In this document: positions 17,816-32,070 of the stretch, piece by piece
Layout of the letters: each line of letters begins with the position of its first letter
Position numbering within the stretch: the stretch's first letter is position 1
NCBI RefSeq assembly: GCF_005930495.1
Contig: NZ_SJEX01000004.1
Location: 1-64,000 of the forward strand
Source of the DNA: Modestobacter excelsi
GTDB taxonomy: Bacteria > Actinomycetota > Actinomycetes > Mycobacteriales > Geodermatophilaceae
Reading direction: 5' to 3'
DNA: 64,000 nucleotides
The notes under the pieces: model-generated
What the model was told of the DNA's origin: nothing
Seen by the model: only the letters and a program-made list of their open reading frames with translations
The model's database searches: none
Program-made: the position numbers and the translations under genes

Positions 17816-20604
17816 ATGAAGGTGTACGCCGGTGCGGCGGCCGTTGCCCGCCGATATGTGGAGGCTGGTCGCGGCCGGGCCGATGACTACTACTTGGCCG
17901 AGGACACTGGTATCGCGCGCCGCTTCGCGGCCGCCGCTGGTCGGGTGGAGGAACTGCCTCCGCTGTCCGGTGATGGCTACGAGGCGTGGGTAGCCGGCCT
18001 GGACCCCGAGACCGCGGTGTCGCGGGGGCGACTGCGGGACGACGAGCGGGCCGTGCGGTTCGTCGAGGTTGTGGTCAACGGCCCGAAGTCCTGGTCGCTG
18101 GCTGCGGCGCTCCACCCAGAGATTGCCGAGGCCTACGACGCCGCGCAGGACCGTGCCGCCGGTCAGGTCATCGGCTGGCTGTCCGGGCATGCGACGACCC
18201 GGGTGGGCCCCCGGGGCGGCCAGGTGCAGGTGCTGGTCGAAACACTGGAGGCGGTGACGGTGCGGCACTACACCTCCCGGGGCGGCGATCCGCACCGGCA
18301 TCTGCACTTACAGATCAATGCCCGGGTGCTGGCCGCCGAGAAGTGGCGCGGTCTGCACACCGTCGGTGTCCGGGACTCCCTTGCCGCGGTCAACGGGATC
18401 GGTCATGCCGCGGTCGTCACCGACCCAGACTTTCGGGCTGCTCTGGCCGCCCACGGCTACACCGTGGACGCGACTGGAGAGATACCGGAGCTGGCCGGCT
18501 ACGTCGGTCCCTTCAGCGCCCGGGCGGCGCAAATCGGGCGCCATCGGGACCGCTACGAACGGGAGTGGACGCAGGCGCACCCGGGTCAGCACCCGGGACC
18601 GGCACTGCGGCGGGCCTGGGACGCGCGAGCTTGGGCCGACGGCCGCCCGGACAAGGTCACCCCGCAACCGGGCGAGGACATCACGGCCGGGTGGCTGGCC
18701 GAACTCGCCGCCCTCGGCCACCGCGACCCCGACGGCCCGGTCGAGCTGCGGGCCGCCCCGGTCGGGGCGCTCGACCGCGACGCCGTGCCGAGCGCATCCT
18801 CATCCGGCTGGCCGCGGTCCGCTCCGCCTGGAACGCAGCCGACCTCCGCGGCGAGGCCGAGCGGCTGATCGCCGCCGACGGCATCGTGGCCGAGGCCGCA
18901 GTCCGCACGGAGTTGGCCGAAGACCTCACCGCCCGCGCCCTGGCGCGCTGCGTCCCGCTGCTGCAGGGCGACGGGGTGCCCGAGCACATCCGGTTCTGGA
19001 CCTCGCGGGCGGTGTTGGGCGTCGAGGCGGACCTGATCAGCCGGTTCGCCGCCCGCTGCGGCCAGCCGCGCCACGAGGCCGCGCAGCTGGAGCCGCTGCC
19101 CAGGGGCGTGCTCCGGGGGCTGGATTCCCGTCAGGCCTCGATGGTCGCGGTCCTGGCCGGCGACCGGCGGCTGGTGGTGGTCCAGGGCGCGGCCGGCGCG
19201 GGCAAGACGGTCACGCTGGCCGCCACCCGCCACCTGCTCGAGCGGCAGGGGCGGCGACTGGTGGTGGTCACCCCGACGCTGAAGGCGGCCAAGGTCGCGC
19301 GTGCGGAGGTCGGTGCGGCAGCCGGGTCGGCGGCGTCTCTGGCCTTCGCCTACGGCTGGCGCTGGGATGAGCACAGCCACTGGACCCGACTCGCCGTCGG
19401 CGACCAGGATTTGATCAGCGGCCGGGCCTACACCGGGCCGGATGAGAGGAACCGGCTGCGGCCCGGGGATCTGCTGGTGATCGACGAGGCCGGCATGCTC
19501 GATCAGGACACCGCGCGCGCGCTGCTCACCGTCGCCGACGAGTGCCAGGCGCGCCTGGCCCTTCTCGGCGACAGCCACCAACTCGCCGCCGTCGGCCGCG
19601 GCGGCGTCCTCGACCTCGCCGCCGGCGCTGCCGACCCGGGCGCCTGCCTGACCCTGGAGTCGGTGCACCGCTTCACCCGCACGGACTCCACCGCCCGGAC
19701 CGTTCCGGACCGGGAGTACGCCGCGCTGACCCTGGCGATGCGGCGGGGTGACAACCCGGGCGCGGTCTTCGATGCCCTGCACGCCGGCGGCCGGATCCGC
19801 CTGCACCCCGACCCCGGGGCGCTGCAGGACGCGCTGGCCGCGACCGTCGCCGACGCCGGCCGGGTAGCCGACATCGCCGTGGTGGCGGACACTCGCGAGC
19901 AGGTCGGCGAGCTCAACGCAGCGATCCGGAGCCGGCTGGTCGCCGACGGCCGGGTCGACGACACGACCGTCGTGATCACGCGGGCGGGGCAGCGGATCGG
20001 CGCCGGCGATCGGATTACCACCCGCCGCAACGATCGCGGCCTGGACGTGGCCAACCGGGACACCTGGACCGTCACCGCGGTGGGCCGGCGCGGTAGCGTG
20101 CTGGTCACCCCCACATCGCCGCCCGTTGGCATGCCGGGCGGCGATGTCACCCCCACCGGTGCGGACGTCCGCGTGCTGCCCGCCGGCTACGTCGCCGAGC
20201 AGGTGGAGCTGGCCTACGCCAGCACCGTGTACGGGGTGCAGGGAGAGACCGTCAGCGCGGCCCACGTGGTGATCGGGGATCGGACCGGTGCCGCCGCGGC
20301 CTACGTCGGCATGACCCGCGGCAGGGCGGGCAACACCGCTCACCTCATCGCAGCCGAGTTGGCCGAGGCCCGGGAGCAGTGGATCACCGTCTTCGGCCGC
20401 AACCGGGCCGACCTCGGCCCCGGCCACGCTGCCGAGCTCGCCGCTCGAGAAGCCGCCCGCTACGCCCGTTCGCAACCGCTCGACCGCCCCGCACCGACGC
20501 CTGGGTGGCCGGCTGCCCCGGCATCGGGCGTTCCCCGGCCCGAGGCGGAGCGTCGGAGACCGTCCAGCACCCGCGGTGGCACCACCCCGGGCATTCGGCG
20601 ATGA
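17816..20604 (+). pseudogene. MobF-family relaxase-helicase (TraA/TrwC-like), frameshifted
   Basis: Conjugative relaxase that would nick oriT through tyrosine and unwind the strand. First part (17816 to about 18787): relaxase domain with the tyrosine pair in DDYYLAED (residues 25-26), NGPKSWSLAAA and the three-histidine metal motif PHRHLHLQINA. Second part, in the next frame to 20604: TrwC/RecD-like helicase with Walker A GAAGAGKT, Walker B LLVIDEAGML, and the C-terminal YASTVYGVQGET and TRGRAGN motifs. The first frame runs out at 18868. Adding one G in GCCGTGCCGAG near 18787 restores a continuous protein of about 930 residues (DAVAERILIRL). Genuine mutation, sequencing error or programmed shift cannot be separated here. 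Confidence 0.85.
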
Positions 20605-20756
20605 TCGCGGGCCGGCGCCCGTGACGGCGGACGACGGACGCGGGGAACGACTGGAGGTTCCCTGCAGCGTGCGGTGGTCGGCTGTCAGCGTCAGCTCCGG
20701 ATCGGCGCCTGCTCCCGTGACGGAGCACAGCTCACCCGACCAGACCGGAGTCCTCC

Positions 20757-20981
20757 ATGTCCGACCATCCCGCCAGCCACGAACCCGAACTGCTCACCCT
20801 TACCGAGGCCGCCGAGCTCCTCCGCGCCCCGGTCGCCACCCTCCGATACTGGCGCCACCTGGGCACCGGCCCGCGCAGCTTCCGCCTCGGCCGCCGCGTC
20901 CTCTACCGCTCCAACGACCTGCGCAGCTGGATCGACGCCCAGCACGACGGAGCGGCCGCCGGTGCGGACCGCCGGCCGTGA
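20757..20981 (+). CDS. xis: excisionase-like helix-turn-helix protein
   Basis: 74 residues: a winged MerR-like helix-turn-helix of the excisionase type with LTLTEAAELLRAPVATLRYW, the basic wing LGRRVLYRSNDLRSWI and an Ala/Arg tail. Such small proteins bind the attachment arms and direct the integrase toward excision. ATG 20757 follows GGAG by six bases. It stands directly before the integrase gene on the same strand, the standard xis-int order of actinobacterial integrated elements. Confidence 0.85.
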   Translation: MSDHPASHEPELLTLTEAAELLRAPVATLRYWRHLGTGPRSFRLGRRVLYRSNDLRSWIDAQHDGAAAGADRRP

Positions 20982-21104
20982 GCGGGCCCGCGTTCACATC
21001 CGTCCACAGATGCGTCGGGATCCGCTGACAGAACCGCATATGGGCGGCACGGTGGCATACGGGGCGCTGCCGTCGCCGGCCCGGCAATGACGAGGAGGTG
21101 GTCG

Positions 21105-22322
21105 GTGGTGGCGTCGATCGCGCGCAGACCTGACGGTACGTACCGGCCGCGGTACCGGGACGAGCAGGGCAAGGAGCACGCTCGCCACTTCAAGCGGAAA
21201 GTCGATGCCCAGCGGTGGCTCGACGAGGTGACCGCGGCCGTGCAGACCGGCACCTACGTCGACCCGAAGCGGGCCCGGCTGACCGTGGGCGAGTTGGCCC
21301 CCATCTGGCTGGCGGGGAAGATCAACCTCAAGCCCACCTCTCGCGCCCGCTACGCCGACGTCTTAAGGACGCACGTCATGCCGCGCTGGGGGGAGGTGCC
21401 GCTGATCCGGGTGACCTTCGGCGACGTCCAGGCCTGGCTGTCCGAGCTTTCCGCCGCGGGTCTGGCCGGCGCCTCGGTCCGTAAGGCGCAGGGCGTCCTG
21501 TCCGGCATCCTGGGGCTCGCCGTCCGGGACCGGCGGCTGGCGGTCAACCCCGCGCTGGGGGTGGCTCTGCCCCCGCTGGGGCAGCAGCGCCGGCGGTATC
21601 TCACCGCGGAGCAGCTCGAGGCCCTCGCCGACGCCGCCGGTCCCGGCCGGGTCGCGGTCTTGGTGCTCGGCTACTGCGGACTGCGCTGGTCGGAGCTGGC
21701 CGCGCTGCGGGTGCGGAACTTCGACCTGCTGCGCCGACGGGTCCTGATTGAGGAGGCGGTCACCGAGGTCGACGGCAGGACGCTCGCTTGGGGTACCCCG
21801 AAGACCCATGCGCGCCGCTCGGTTCCCCTGCCGCGGTTCCTCGTCGAGGAGCTCGCCCGCACGGTGGTGATCCGGTCCTCGGGCGAGTTGGCTTTCCCGT
21901 CACCACAGGGGGCGGTGCTGCGAAACCGCAACGCCCGTTCGGCGTGGTTCGACGCGGCCGCCGAGGCCATCGGGGAGCGCGGTCTCACCCCGCACGAGCT
22001 GCGGCACACCGCCGCCTCCTTGGCGATCAAGGCCGGCGCCAACGTCAAGGCGGTGCAGCGGATGCTCGGGCACGCCTCGGCGGCCATGACCCTGGACCGC
22101 TATGCCGACCTGTTCGACGACGACCTGGACGACGTGGCCGACCGGCTGGACGCCCTGCGGGCCGCATCCCGCGGACGAGTTGCGGACTTTTTGCGGACTG
22201 AGACCCCGTCGGAGGGCTCGCCCGAGCCCCCGACGGAGGTGAATCCGGAGGTCAGAGGAGTGGAGACGAGGGGAATCGAACCCCTAACCCCCGCCTTGCA
22301 AAGGCGGTGCTCTGCCAATTGA
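21105..22322 (+). CDS. int: tyrosine recombinase / integrase
   Basis: Site-specific recombinase of the island. About 405 residues: an N-terminal AP2-like arm-binding segment (DGTYRPRYRDEQGKEH), a SAM-like core-binding domain (LTVGELAPIWL, VRKAQGVLSGIL) and a catalytic domain with Arg in YCGLRWSELAAL, His-x-x-Arg in HELRHTAAS, His in LGHASAAMT and the nucleophile Tyr in LDRYADLF. GTG 21105 sits six bases after AGGAGG; an ATG at 21087 precedes that Shine-Dalgarno and is less likely. The last ~20 codons overlap the tRNA-Ala 3' end, so the tail is an att-site read-through rather than a conserved domain. Confidence 0.93.
   Translation: MVASIARRPDGTYRPRYRDEQGKEHARHFKRKVDAQRWLDEVTAAVQTGTYVDPKRARLTVGELAPIWLAGKINLKPTSRARYADVLRTHVMPRWGEVPLIRVTFGDVQAWLSELSAAGLAGASVRKAQGVLSGILGLAVRDRRLAVNPALGVALPPLGQQRRRYLTAEQLEALADAAGPGRVAVLVLGYCGLRWSELAALRVRNFDLLRRRVLIEEAVTEVDGRTLAWGTPKTHARRSVPLPRFLVEELARTVVIRSSGELAFPSPQGAVLRNRNARSAWFDAAAEAIGERGLTPHELRHTAASLAIKAGANVKAVQRMLGHASAAMTLDRYADLFDDDLDDVADRLDALRAASRGRVADFLRTETPSEGSPEPPTEVNPEVRGVETRGIEPLTPALQRRCSAN
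22181..22198 (+). repeat. two TGCGGAC repeats, candidate integrase arm sites (right)
   Basis: Copies at 22181-22187 and 22192-22198, inside the 3' part of the integrase gene and 60-80 bases from the attachment core. They match the three copies near the left end and share their 11-base spacing. Confidence 0.5.
22209..22302 (+). repeat. right copy of the element-flanking direct repeat (attR-like)
   Basis: Partner of 7538-7631. Contains the end of the integrase gene and, from 22261, the 3' half of tRNA-Ala up to the anticodon loop. Strand exchange probably occurs in the anticodon-loop to T-arm part that is shared exactly (22260-22302). Confidence 0.85.
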
Positions 22323-22333
22323 GCTACGTCCCC
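22261..22333 (-). tRNA. tRNA-Ala (anticodon TGC)
   Basis: 73 bases, 5' end at 22333. Acceptor GGGGACG pairs with CGTCTCC including the G3:U70 wobble that identifies alanine tRNA. D arm GCTC/GAGC; anticodon stem CCGCC/GGCGG around loop TTTGCAA; T loop TTCGATT. CCA is not encoded. It is the integration target of the island: the integrase stop lies within it and a copy of its 3' half is at 7590-7631. Confidence 0.95.
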
Positions 22334-22375
22334 GGGGAGCGCGGCGAGCCGCGCCGCCGGTTCAGGCGGTGCTGG

Positions 22376-22519
22376 TCAGGACATACGGGGGGTGCTGACC
22401 GCGTCGGGCCCGCTGGTGGCCTCGGCCCACAGGTCGGCCTCGCCCTTGCCGGCGCTGCGCTTGCGGACGGCGACCACGGCACTGGCAGCCAACGCTGCCA
22501 TCGCCAGCTTCTTCAGCAC
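22376..22519 (-). CDS. DLW-39 family small protein
   Basis: A 47-residue protein: MLKKLAMAALAASAVVAVRK (short hydrophobic segment after two lysines), then KGEADLWAEAT with the DLW signature that names the family, and a TP-rich end. The family is a tiny conserved actinobacterial protein found beside tRNA-Ala/tRNA-Ile and DUF3566/gyrA; function unknown. GTG 22519 follows AGGAGG by six bases, a strong signal. It lies between two tRNA genes on the same strand. Confidence 0.88.
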   Translation of the reverse strand: MLKKLAMAALAASAVVAVRKRSAGKGEADLWAEATSGPDAVSTPRMS

Positions 22520-22635
22520 GCGGGACCTCCTCGATCGGTGGTGACCGTCGCGGCTCCGGTGACCGCTGCGGGCGTCCGGGGGCGGGAGACCGGCCCCCGG
22601 AGAAGGGTGCCGACCGCCCGCCGTCGGTGCACGGG

Positions 22636-22709
22636 TGGGCCTGGGAGGACTTGAACCTCCGGCCTCATCCTTATCAGGGATGCGCTCTAACCGCCTGAGC
22701 TACAGGCCC
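22636..22709 (-). tRNA. tRNA-Ile (anticodon GAT)
   Basis: 74 bases, 5' end at 22709. Acceptor GGGCCTG pairs with CAGGCCC; D arm GCTC/GAGC; anticodon stem around loop CTGATAA gives GAT; T arm GGAGG/CCTCC with loop TTCAAGT. CCA not encoded. The tRNA-Ile, tRNA-Ala pair downstream of gyrA is a usual actinobacterial arrangement. Confidence 0.95.
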
Positions 22710-22767
22710 GTGGACCGTGGAGGAGCTTACCTGGCGGTCGGCAGCTCCCCGACACGGGGTCCTGCTG

Positions 22768-23724
22768 CTAGTCCCGCTCGGCGAGGGTGACCTCGAGGCC
22801 ACCGACGAGGTCCGAGCAGAGGTTGTAGACGAACGCCGCCACCGTGCACAGCGCGGTCAGCAGCACGATGTTCACCGCACCGATCACCGCCGCGCCGCCG
22901 AGGACGACCGTGCCCGAGATGACGTCGCCGCCGCTGCCGGCCGCCTCGCCCGAGGAGCTGCTGAGCTGCCCGATGAGGTCGTTGAGGGTGTCGAAGACGC
23001 CCAGACCGCCGAGGACGCCGTAGAGGACGGCGACGGCGATCATCCAGACGAAGAACAGCGCGATCGAGACGACCAGCGAGATCTTCAGCGCCGACCAGGT
23101 GTCGATGTGGCGCAGCTGGAGCCGGGCCCGGCGTGGACCGCGGCCCGCGCCGCGCACCTTGCCGGTCCGGGCGGTCGCCTCCGCGGAGGACCGGTCGCCG
23201 TCCGGGGTGCGGGTCGCCGGGCGCGAGGAGGTGTCCGGGGGCCGGGCGGCGACGGGGCTGACGGTGACCGCCTGGGTCGCGTCCACCGGCAGCGGGCCCT
23301 GGCCGCGGACGGCGCGGTTGGTCCCGGTGACCGGCGGCACCGGCGGCGCGGGGGTCGCCGTGGGACCCAGCGGCGTGACCGGGTGCGCCGCCGGCGGCGC
23401 CGGGGCGTCCGCACCCTTGGCCGGGGCCTTCGTCGTCGAGACCGGGTTCTTGGTGGTCGAGACCGGGGCCTGGGTGGGCGCGGCGTCGGGGATCCGTGCC
23501 CGCACGGTGGCGTCCGGCTTCTCCGTCGACTCGGCCGGAGCCGGGGAGGACGCCGCACGGGTGCCGGCCGGCGGCGAGCCGACGACGGTCGCGCCGGCCG
23601 GGGACGGGGCGGCCTCCCGGTCGCGGGGGGCGTCGACGGGGGCAGCGACCTCCGGCACCCCGTCGGACGTGCCGGAACCGCTCCGGGTCCCGGTACGCAC
23701 CGAACTGCGCCCTCGGTCGCTCAT
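22768..23724 (-). CDS. DUF3566 membrane protein with long low-complexity N-terminus
   Basis: 318 residues. The first ~200 are Pro/Ala/Thr/Ser-rich and probably disordered. The C-terminal DUF3566 domain has [19 protein letters not shown], a membrane helix (about 222-245), a Ser/Gly-rich loop and a second helix (about 275-300) ending [14 protein letters not shown]. Function unknown; in actinobacteria it directly follows gyrA, as here, and is often suspected to take part in envelope or division processes. ATG 23724 follows AGGAG by six bases. Confidence 0.88.
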   Translation of the reverse strand: MSDRGRSSVRTGTRSGSGTSDGVPEVAAPVDAPRDREAAPSPAGATVVGSPPAGTRAASSPAPAESTEKPDATVRARIPDAAPTQAPVSTTKNPVSTTKAPAKGADAPAPPAAHPVTPLGPTATPAPPVPPVTGTNRAVRGQGPLPVDATQAVTVSPVAARPPDTSSRPATRTPDGDRSSAEATARTGKVRGAGRGPRRARLQLRHIDTWSALKISLVVSIALFFVWMIAVAVLYGVLGGLGVFDTLNDLIGQLSSSSGEAAGSGGDVISGTVVLGGAAVIGAVNIVLLTALCTVAAFVYNLCSDLVGGLEVTLAERD

Positions 23725-23880
23725 CTGAGTCTCCTGTCCCCCAGCGGCCTCGGCCGCGTCGCTGCACCCACCGGTCCACCGCCTGACGGGCGGGCGGTGG
23801 ACCGGTCACTGCCGTGGTCGTTGCACAGCCTGGAGCTGGGACGGCGACGTCCCTGACCCGGGTCTGGCATCCGCCCCACC

Positions 23881-26349
<2,469 letters not shown>

Positions 26350-26470
26350 GTCTGGTTCTCCACAAGTCGATACACAGCAGGGGACAAGTGCCCTGGTGAG
26401 GTGCTGGAACGGCCCCGCTGCAGGGGCCCACCGCGAGCCTGCGAGTGGTGGGGGGCCGCGGGGTCCTTCA

Positions 26471-28507
<2,037 letters not shown>

Positions 28508-28787
28508 GTGGGGCCCTTCTCTTGCGCAACCGATCAGCCGTGGCGACCACGTCGACGCAGACGTCGACCGGCGCAGGACGGCTCTCAGGGGGCTGCTGGG
28601 GGTGTGTCCCCTCCAGAGTACCGGGTCAGCGCGGCCAGGACCCGCCGTCCACGCCCTCAGGTCCCGCGAGAGCCCCTCCCGGCACATCAGGTACCACCTG
28701 TGTCGGCCTCCGGGCCGACACGCCGTCCACGGCCCCGTCCAGGGCACCGCCCCGAGCCTGCGAAGGGTGGGAGGACGGGGTCCTTCC

Positions 28788-30191
28788 TCAGTTGACCGGA
28801 CCGCCCTTGGTGAACCGGTCCGGGTCCAGCGGCGGCGCCGCCCGCCCGGTGCGCCGCTGCACGAGCACGGTCACCACCCAGAGCAGGACGCCGATGCCGA
28901 GCAGGATCCCGGCGATCCGGTACTGCTCCGTGGGGCGGCCGGCCCACGGCGTGGCCAGGAACCCGCAGGCCAGCGCACCGATCACCGGGAGCACGGTGGG
29001 CGTGCGGAAGTGGTCGCCGTCCACCTCGTCCGTGCGGAGCACCAGCACCGCGACGTTGACCACGGTGAAGACGCCGAGCAGCAGCAGCGCCGTCGTGCCG
29101 CCCAGCGCGGGCACCGCGCCGACGAAGGTGATCAGCCCGAACGCCAGGGCGGTGGTGAACAGGATCGCGGTGGTGGGGGTGCGGCGGGTGGCGTGCACCC
29201 TGCCCAGCAGCGGCGGGAGCACGCCCTGGTTGCTCATCCCGTAGACGAGCCTGCTGGCCATCAGCATGTTGATCAGTGCCGAGTTGGCGACGGCGAACAT
29301 CGTGATGACCCCGAACAGGCCGAGCGGGAAGCCCGGCGCCCCGGCCTCGACCACCTGCAGCAGCGGGGTGTCGCCCTCGCTGAGCGCGTCGGCCGGCACC
29401 AGCGCGATCGCCGAGACCGACACCAGCACGTAGATCAGGCCGGTGGCGAGCAGGCCGGCGAGCAGCACCTTGGGGAAGATCCGCCGCGGCTGGTGGCACT
29501 CCTCGGCCATGTTGACCGAGTCCTCGAACCCGACCATCGCGAAGAACGCCAGCCCGGTCGCGGCGATGACCCCGCCGATCAGCGACCGGTCGCCGGTGTC
29601 GATCTCGGTGACCCGGGAGAAGTTGCCCTCGCCCACGCCGAGCGCCCACAGGCCCACGCCGATCACGATCAGCAGGCCGGTCAGCTCCACGCAGGTGAGC
29701 ACCACGTTGGCCTTCACGCTCTCGCCGACGCCGCGGTGGTTGACCAACGCGACCAGGCCCATGAACGCCAGCCCGATCAGGGTGATCCCGATGCCGTCGG
29801 TGATGCCGAGGCCGAACACCTCGGCGGCGTTGGCGCTGAACGCCCGGGCCGCGGTCGAGGCGGAGGTGATGCCCGAGCTCATCACGGTGAAGGCGACCAG
29901 GAACGTGACGAAGTGGATGCCGAACGCCTTGTGCGTGTACAGCGCCGCGCCCGCCGCCTGCGGGTACTTGGTGACCAGCTCCAGGTAGCTGAAGGCGGTG
30001 ACCAGTGCGACGAGGAAGGCGACCAGGAACGGCAGCCACACCACACCGCCCACCTGGGCGGCGACCTGGCCGGTCAGCGCGTAGATCCCGGTGCCCAGGA
30101 TGTCGCCGACGATGAACAGCAGCAGGAGCCCCGGCCCCATCACCCGCTTGAGGCTCGGCTGACCGGTCTCGGTGCGCACGGTGTCCGCCAT
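28788..30191 (-). CDS. APC-superfamily amino acid permease
   Basis: 467 residues with 12 predicted membrane helices. The first helix has the unwound [13 protein letters not shown] site typical of APC transporters, followed by the [25 protein letters not shown] and [21 protein letters not shown]-like segments. Imports an amino acid or amine with a cation; the substrate cannot be told. ATG 30191 follows GAGGAGG by eight bases. Not part of the conserved origin set; probably a lineage-specific insertion between gyrB and the recF group. Confidence 0.85.
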   Translation of the reverse strand: MADTVRTETGQPSLKRVMGPGLLLLFIVGDILGTGIYALTGQVAAQVGGVVWLPFLVAFLVALVTAFSYLELVTKYPQAAGAALYTHKAFGIHFVTFLVAFTVMSSGITSASTAARAFSANAAEVFGLGITDGIGITLIGLAFMGLVALVNHRGVGESVKANVVLTCVELTGLLIVIGVGLWALGVGEGNFSRVTEIDTGDRSLIGGVIAATGLAFFAMVGFEDSVNMAEECHQPRRIFPKVLLAGLLATGLIYVLVSVSAIALVPADALSEGDTPLLQVVEAGAPGFPLGLFGVITMFAVANSALINMLMASRLVYGMSNQGVLPPLLGRVHATRRTPTTAILFTTALAFGLITFVGAVPALGGTTALLLLGVFTVVNVAVLVLRTDEVDGDHFRTPTVLPVIGALACGFLATPWAGRPTEQYRIAGILLGIGVLLWVVTVLVQRRTGRAAPPLDPDRFTKGGPVN

Positions 30192-30263
30192 CGGTGCCGC
30201 CTCCTCGGTGGGTGGTGGCTGTGATGGTGCTGTGCGCGCACCGTGCTGTCGACCGGAGCGCAC

Positions 30264-30277
30264 GTTCCACGTGGAAC
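30264..30277. promoter_or_regulatory. parS centromere site
   Basis: GTTCCACGTGGAAC, a perfect 14-bp palindrome identical to the two copies before parA and the one in pcnA. It lies between the permease start and the exporter stop, about 13 kb from parAB. ParB binding is inferred from identity and placement. Confidence 0.85.
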
Positions 30278-30279
30278 CG

Positions 30280-32070
30280 CTACACGAGCAGCTGCGCGGT
30301 GGCGAGCTCGCGGTAGAGCGGGCTGCTGTCCACCAGTTCCAGGTGGGTGCCCACCGCGACCACCCGGCCGCCGTCCAGGACGACGATCTGGTCGCTGTCG
30401 ACCACGGTGGACAGCCGGTGCGCCACCACCAGCAGCGCCCGGTCGGCGGCCGCGGCGGCGAGCGTGTCCCGCAGCAGGCCCTCGTTGCGGGCGTCCAGGC
30501 TGGCCGTCGGCTCGTCGAGCAGCAGCAGCGCCGGGCGGGACAGCAGCGACCGGGCGATCGCCAGCCGCTGCCGCTCCCCGCCGGAGAGCAGCACCCCGTC
30601 GTCGCCGACGGCGACGTCCAGCCCGCGGGGCGAGCGGCGCACCACCCCGGTCAGCCCGACGTCGGCCAGCGCCTGCCACAACCGGTCGTCACCGGCGTCG
30701 GGGGCGGCCAGGAGCAGGTTCTCCCGCACGGTGCCGGCGAGCACCGGCGCCTCCTGCTCGACGTAGCCCATCCGGGCGCGCAACGCCGCCCGGGGCAGCT
30801 CGCGCACGTCGGTGCCCGCCCAGCGGACCGACCCGGCCGAGAGCGGGTAGAAGCCCTCGACCAGCGCCAGCACGGTCGACTTGCCCGCTCCGGACGGGCC
30901 GACCAGGGCGGTGCGGCTGCCGGCCGGCACGGCGAAGGACACCCCGTGCAGCACCGGCGTCCCGTCCGGGTAGCCGAACCCCACGCCGTCCAGCTCGAGC
31001 AGCGGGACCGGGTCGCCGGCCCGGGGGGTGCGCAGCACCGCCACCGCCCCGCCGGCGGCGGGCCGCTCGGGCAGGTCGTCGTGCTCCGGCTCGAGGGCGA
31101 GCACCTCCTGCACCCGGGCCAGCGCGCCCAGGCCGGTCTGCAGCTGGGTGTACGAGCCGATCAGCTGGCCCAGCGGCATGACCAGCAGGAACAGGTACAG
31201 GATGAAGGACACCAGGTCGGCGACGGCGATGGAGCCGGTCGCGACCCGGTAGCCGCCGAGGCCGAGGACGGCCAGGAAGGCGCCCTGGACGGCGATCGAG
31301 CCGGCCGGGGACACCAGGGCCTGCAGCCGGGCCACCTGGACGCCGGCGGTGAACGCGCGCTCGGCGCTCACCCCGACGGTGGCCACCTCCCGCTCGGTCG
31401 CCCCGCTGGCCCGGATGGTGCGGACGGCGGACAGCGCCCGTTCCACCGCGGCGCTCATCGCCCCGACCTGCTCCTGCGCCTGTCGGGACAGCGTGCGCAC
31501 CCGGCGGGAGGCGAGCACCGCGGTCGTCACCCCGACGCCGACCGCGAGCACGGTGACCAGCAGCAACCAGGCGTCGACCAGCGCCATCGCCACCAGGGCA
31601 CCGACGCCGACGACCACCGAACCGGCCAGCTCGACGACGCCGCTGGTGACGGTGGCGCGCAGCAGCGTGGTGTCCGAGCCGACCCGCGACATCAGGTCAC
31701 CGGTGCGCCGGCGGTCGTACTCCGCGACGGGCAGGCGCAGCAACCGGTCGACCAGCTGCCGGCGGGTGCTCAGCACCACGCCCTCCGCCGTGCGCTGCAG
31801 CAGGTACCGCTGACCGGCGCCGAGCACCGACGCCGCGACCAGCACGACGACCAGCGCGAGGACCCCGGGCAGCACCGCCCTCCCGGAGCCGACCGCGCCG
31901 ATCACCCGGCCGACCAGCGCCGGCTGGGCGAGCGCGGCCCCCGCGGAGACCAGCGACAGCCCCGCCGCACCGAGCAGGGCGGCGCGGTGCGGGCGCAGCA
32001 GCGGCAGCAGCTCGTGCAGCCCGGCGGAGGCCGGCCGGTCCTCCGCGCTCGCGCCGGCGTCGCTGCTCAG
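30280..32070 (-). CDS. ABC exporter, fused membrane and ATPase domains
   Basis: About 595 residues. Six-helix type IV exporter membrane domain (about 25-310), then an ATPase domain with Walker A GPSGAGKST, signature LLSGGERQRLAIARS, Walker B LLLLDEPTAS and the switch histidine in VVAHRLSTV. Likely a homodimeric drug or lipid exporter; substrate unknown. The start is uncertain. The conserved N-terminus begins just after a CTG (32070) that overlaps the upstream gene's stop as CTGA. The nearest in-frame GTG lies near 32184, inside the upstream gene, and would add about 38 unconserved residues. The CTG has only a weak GGCGG upstream. Confidence 0.8.
   Translation of the reverse strand: MSSDAGASAEDRPASAGLHELLPLLRPHRAALLGAAGLSLVSAGAALAQPALVGRVIGAVGSGRAVLPGVLALVVVLVAASVLGAGQRYLLQRTAEGVVLSTRRQLVDRLLRLPVAEYDRRRTGDLMSRVGSDTTLLRATVTSGVVELAGSVVVGVGALVAMALVDAWLLLVTVLAVGVGVTTAVLASRRVRTLSRQAQEQVGAMSAAVERALSAVRTIRASGATEREVATVGVSAERAFTAGVQVARLQALVSPAGSIAVQGAFLAVLGLGGYRVATGSIAVADLVSFILYLFLLVMPLGQLIGSYTQLQTGLGALARVQEVLALEPEHDDLPERPAAGGAVAVLRTPRAGDPVPLLELDGVGFGYPDGTPVLHGVSFAVPAGSRTALVGPSGAGKSTVLALVEGFYPLSAGSVRWAGTDVRELPRAALRARMGYVEQEAPVLAGTVRENLLLAAPDAGDDRLWQALADVGLTGVVRRSPRGLDVAVGDDGVLLSGGERQRLAIARSLLSRPALLLLDEPTASLDARNEGLLRDTLAAAAADRALLVVAHRLSTVVDSDQIVVLDGGRVVAVGTHLELVDSSPLYRELATAQLLV

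Larger units (their letters stand above)
7589..22302. mobile_element. tRNA-Ala-integrated mobilisable genomic island (~14.7 kb)
   Basis: Bounded by attL (7589-7631) and attR (22260-22302), both copies of the 3' part of tRNA-Ala(TGC). The right end has the mobility module in order: MobF relaxase-helicase (frameshifted), excisionase, tyrosine integrase whose 3' end overlaps the tRNA. Cargo: pgm, glgC, glgA-like, PfkB sugar kinase, FucP-type permease, a small monooxygenase-fold protein, a stress-protein-like gene and a 53-residue ORF. No FtsK/TraB or VirB4 translocase and no replication initiator is seen, so mobilisation in trans is the most that can be inferred. Integration keeps the tRNA gene intact. 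Confidence 0.85.

Noticed and set aside
18586-20475. 629-codon minus-strand ORF opposite the helicase
   Set aside because: Antisense shadow with no motifs; the plus strand has clear Walker A and B.
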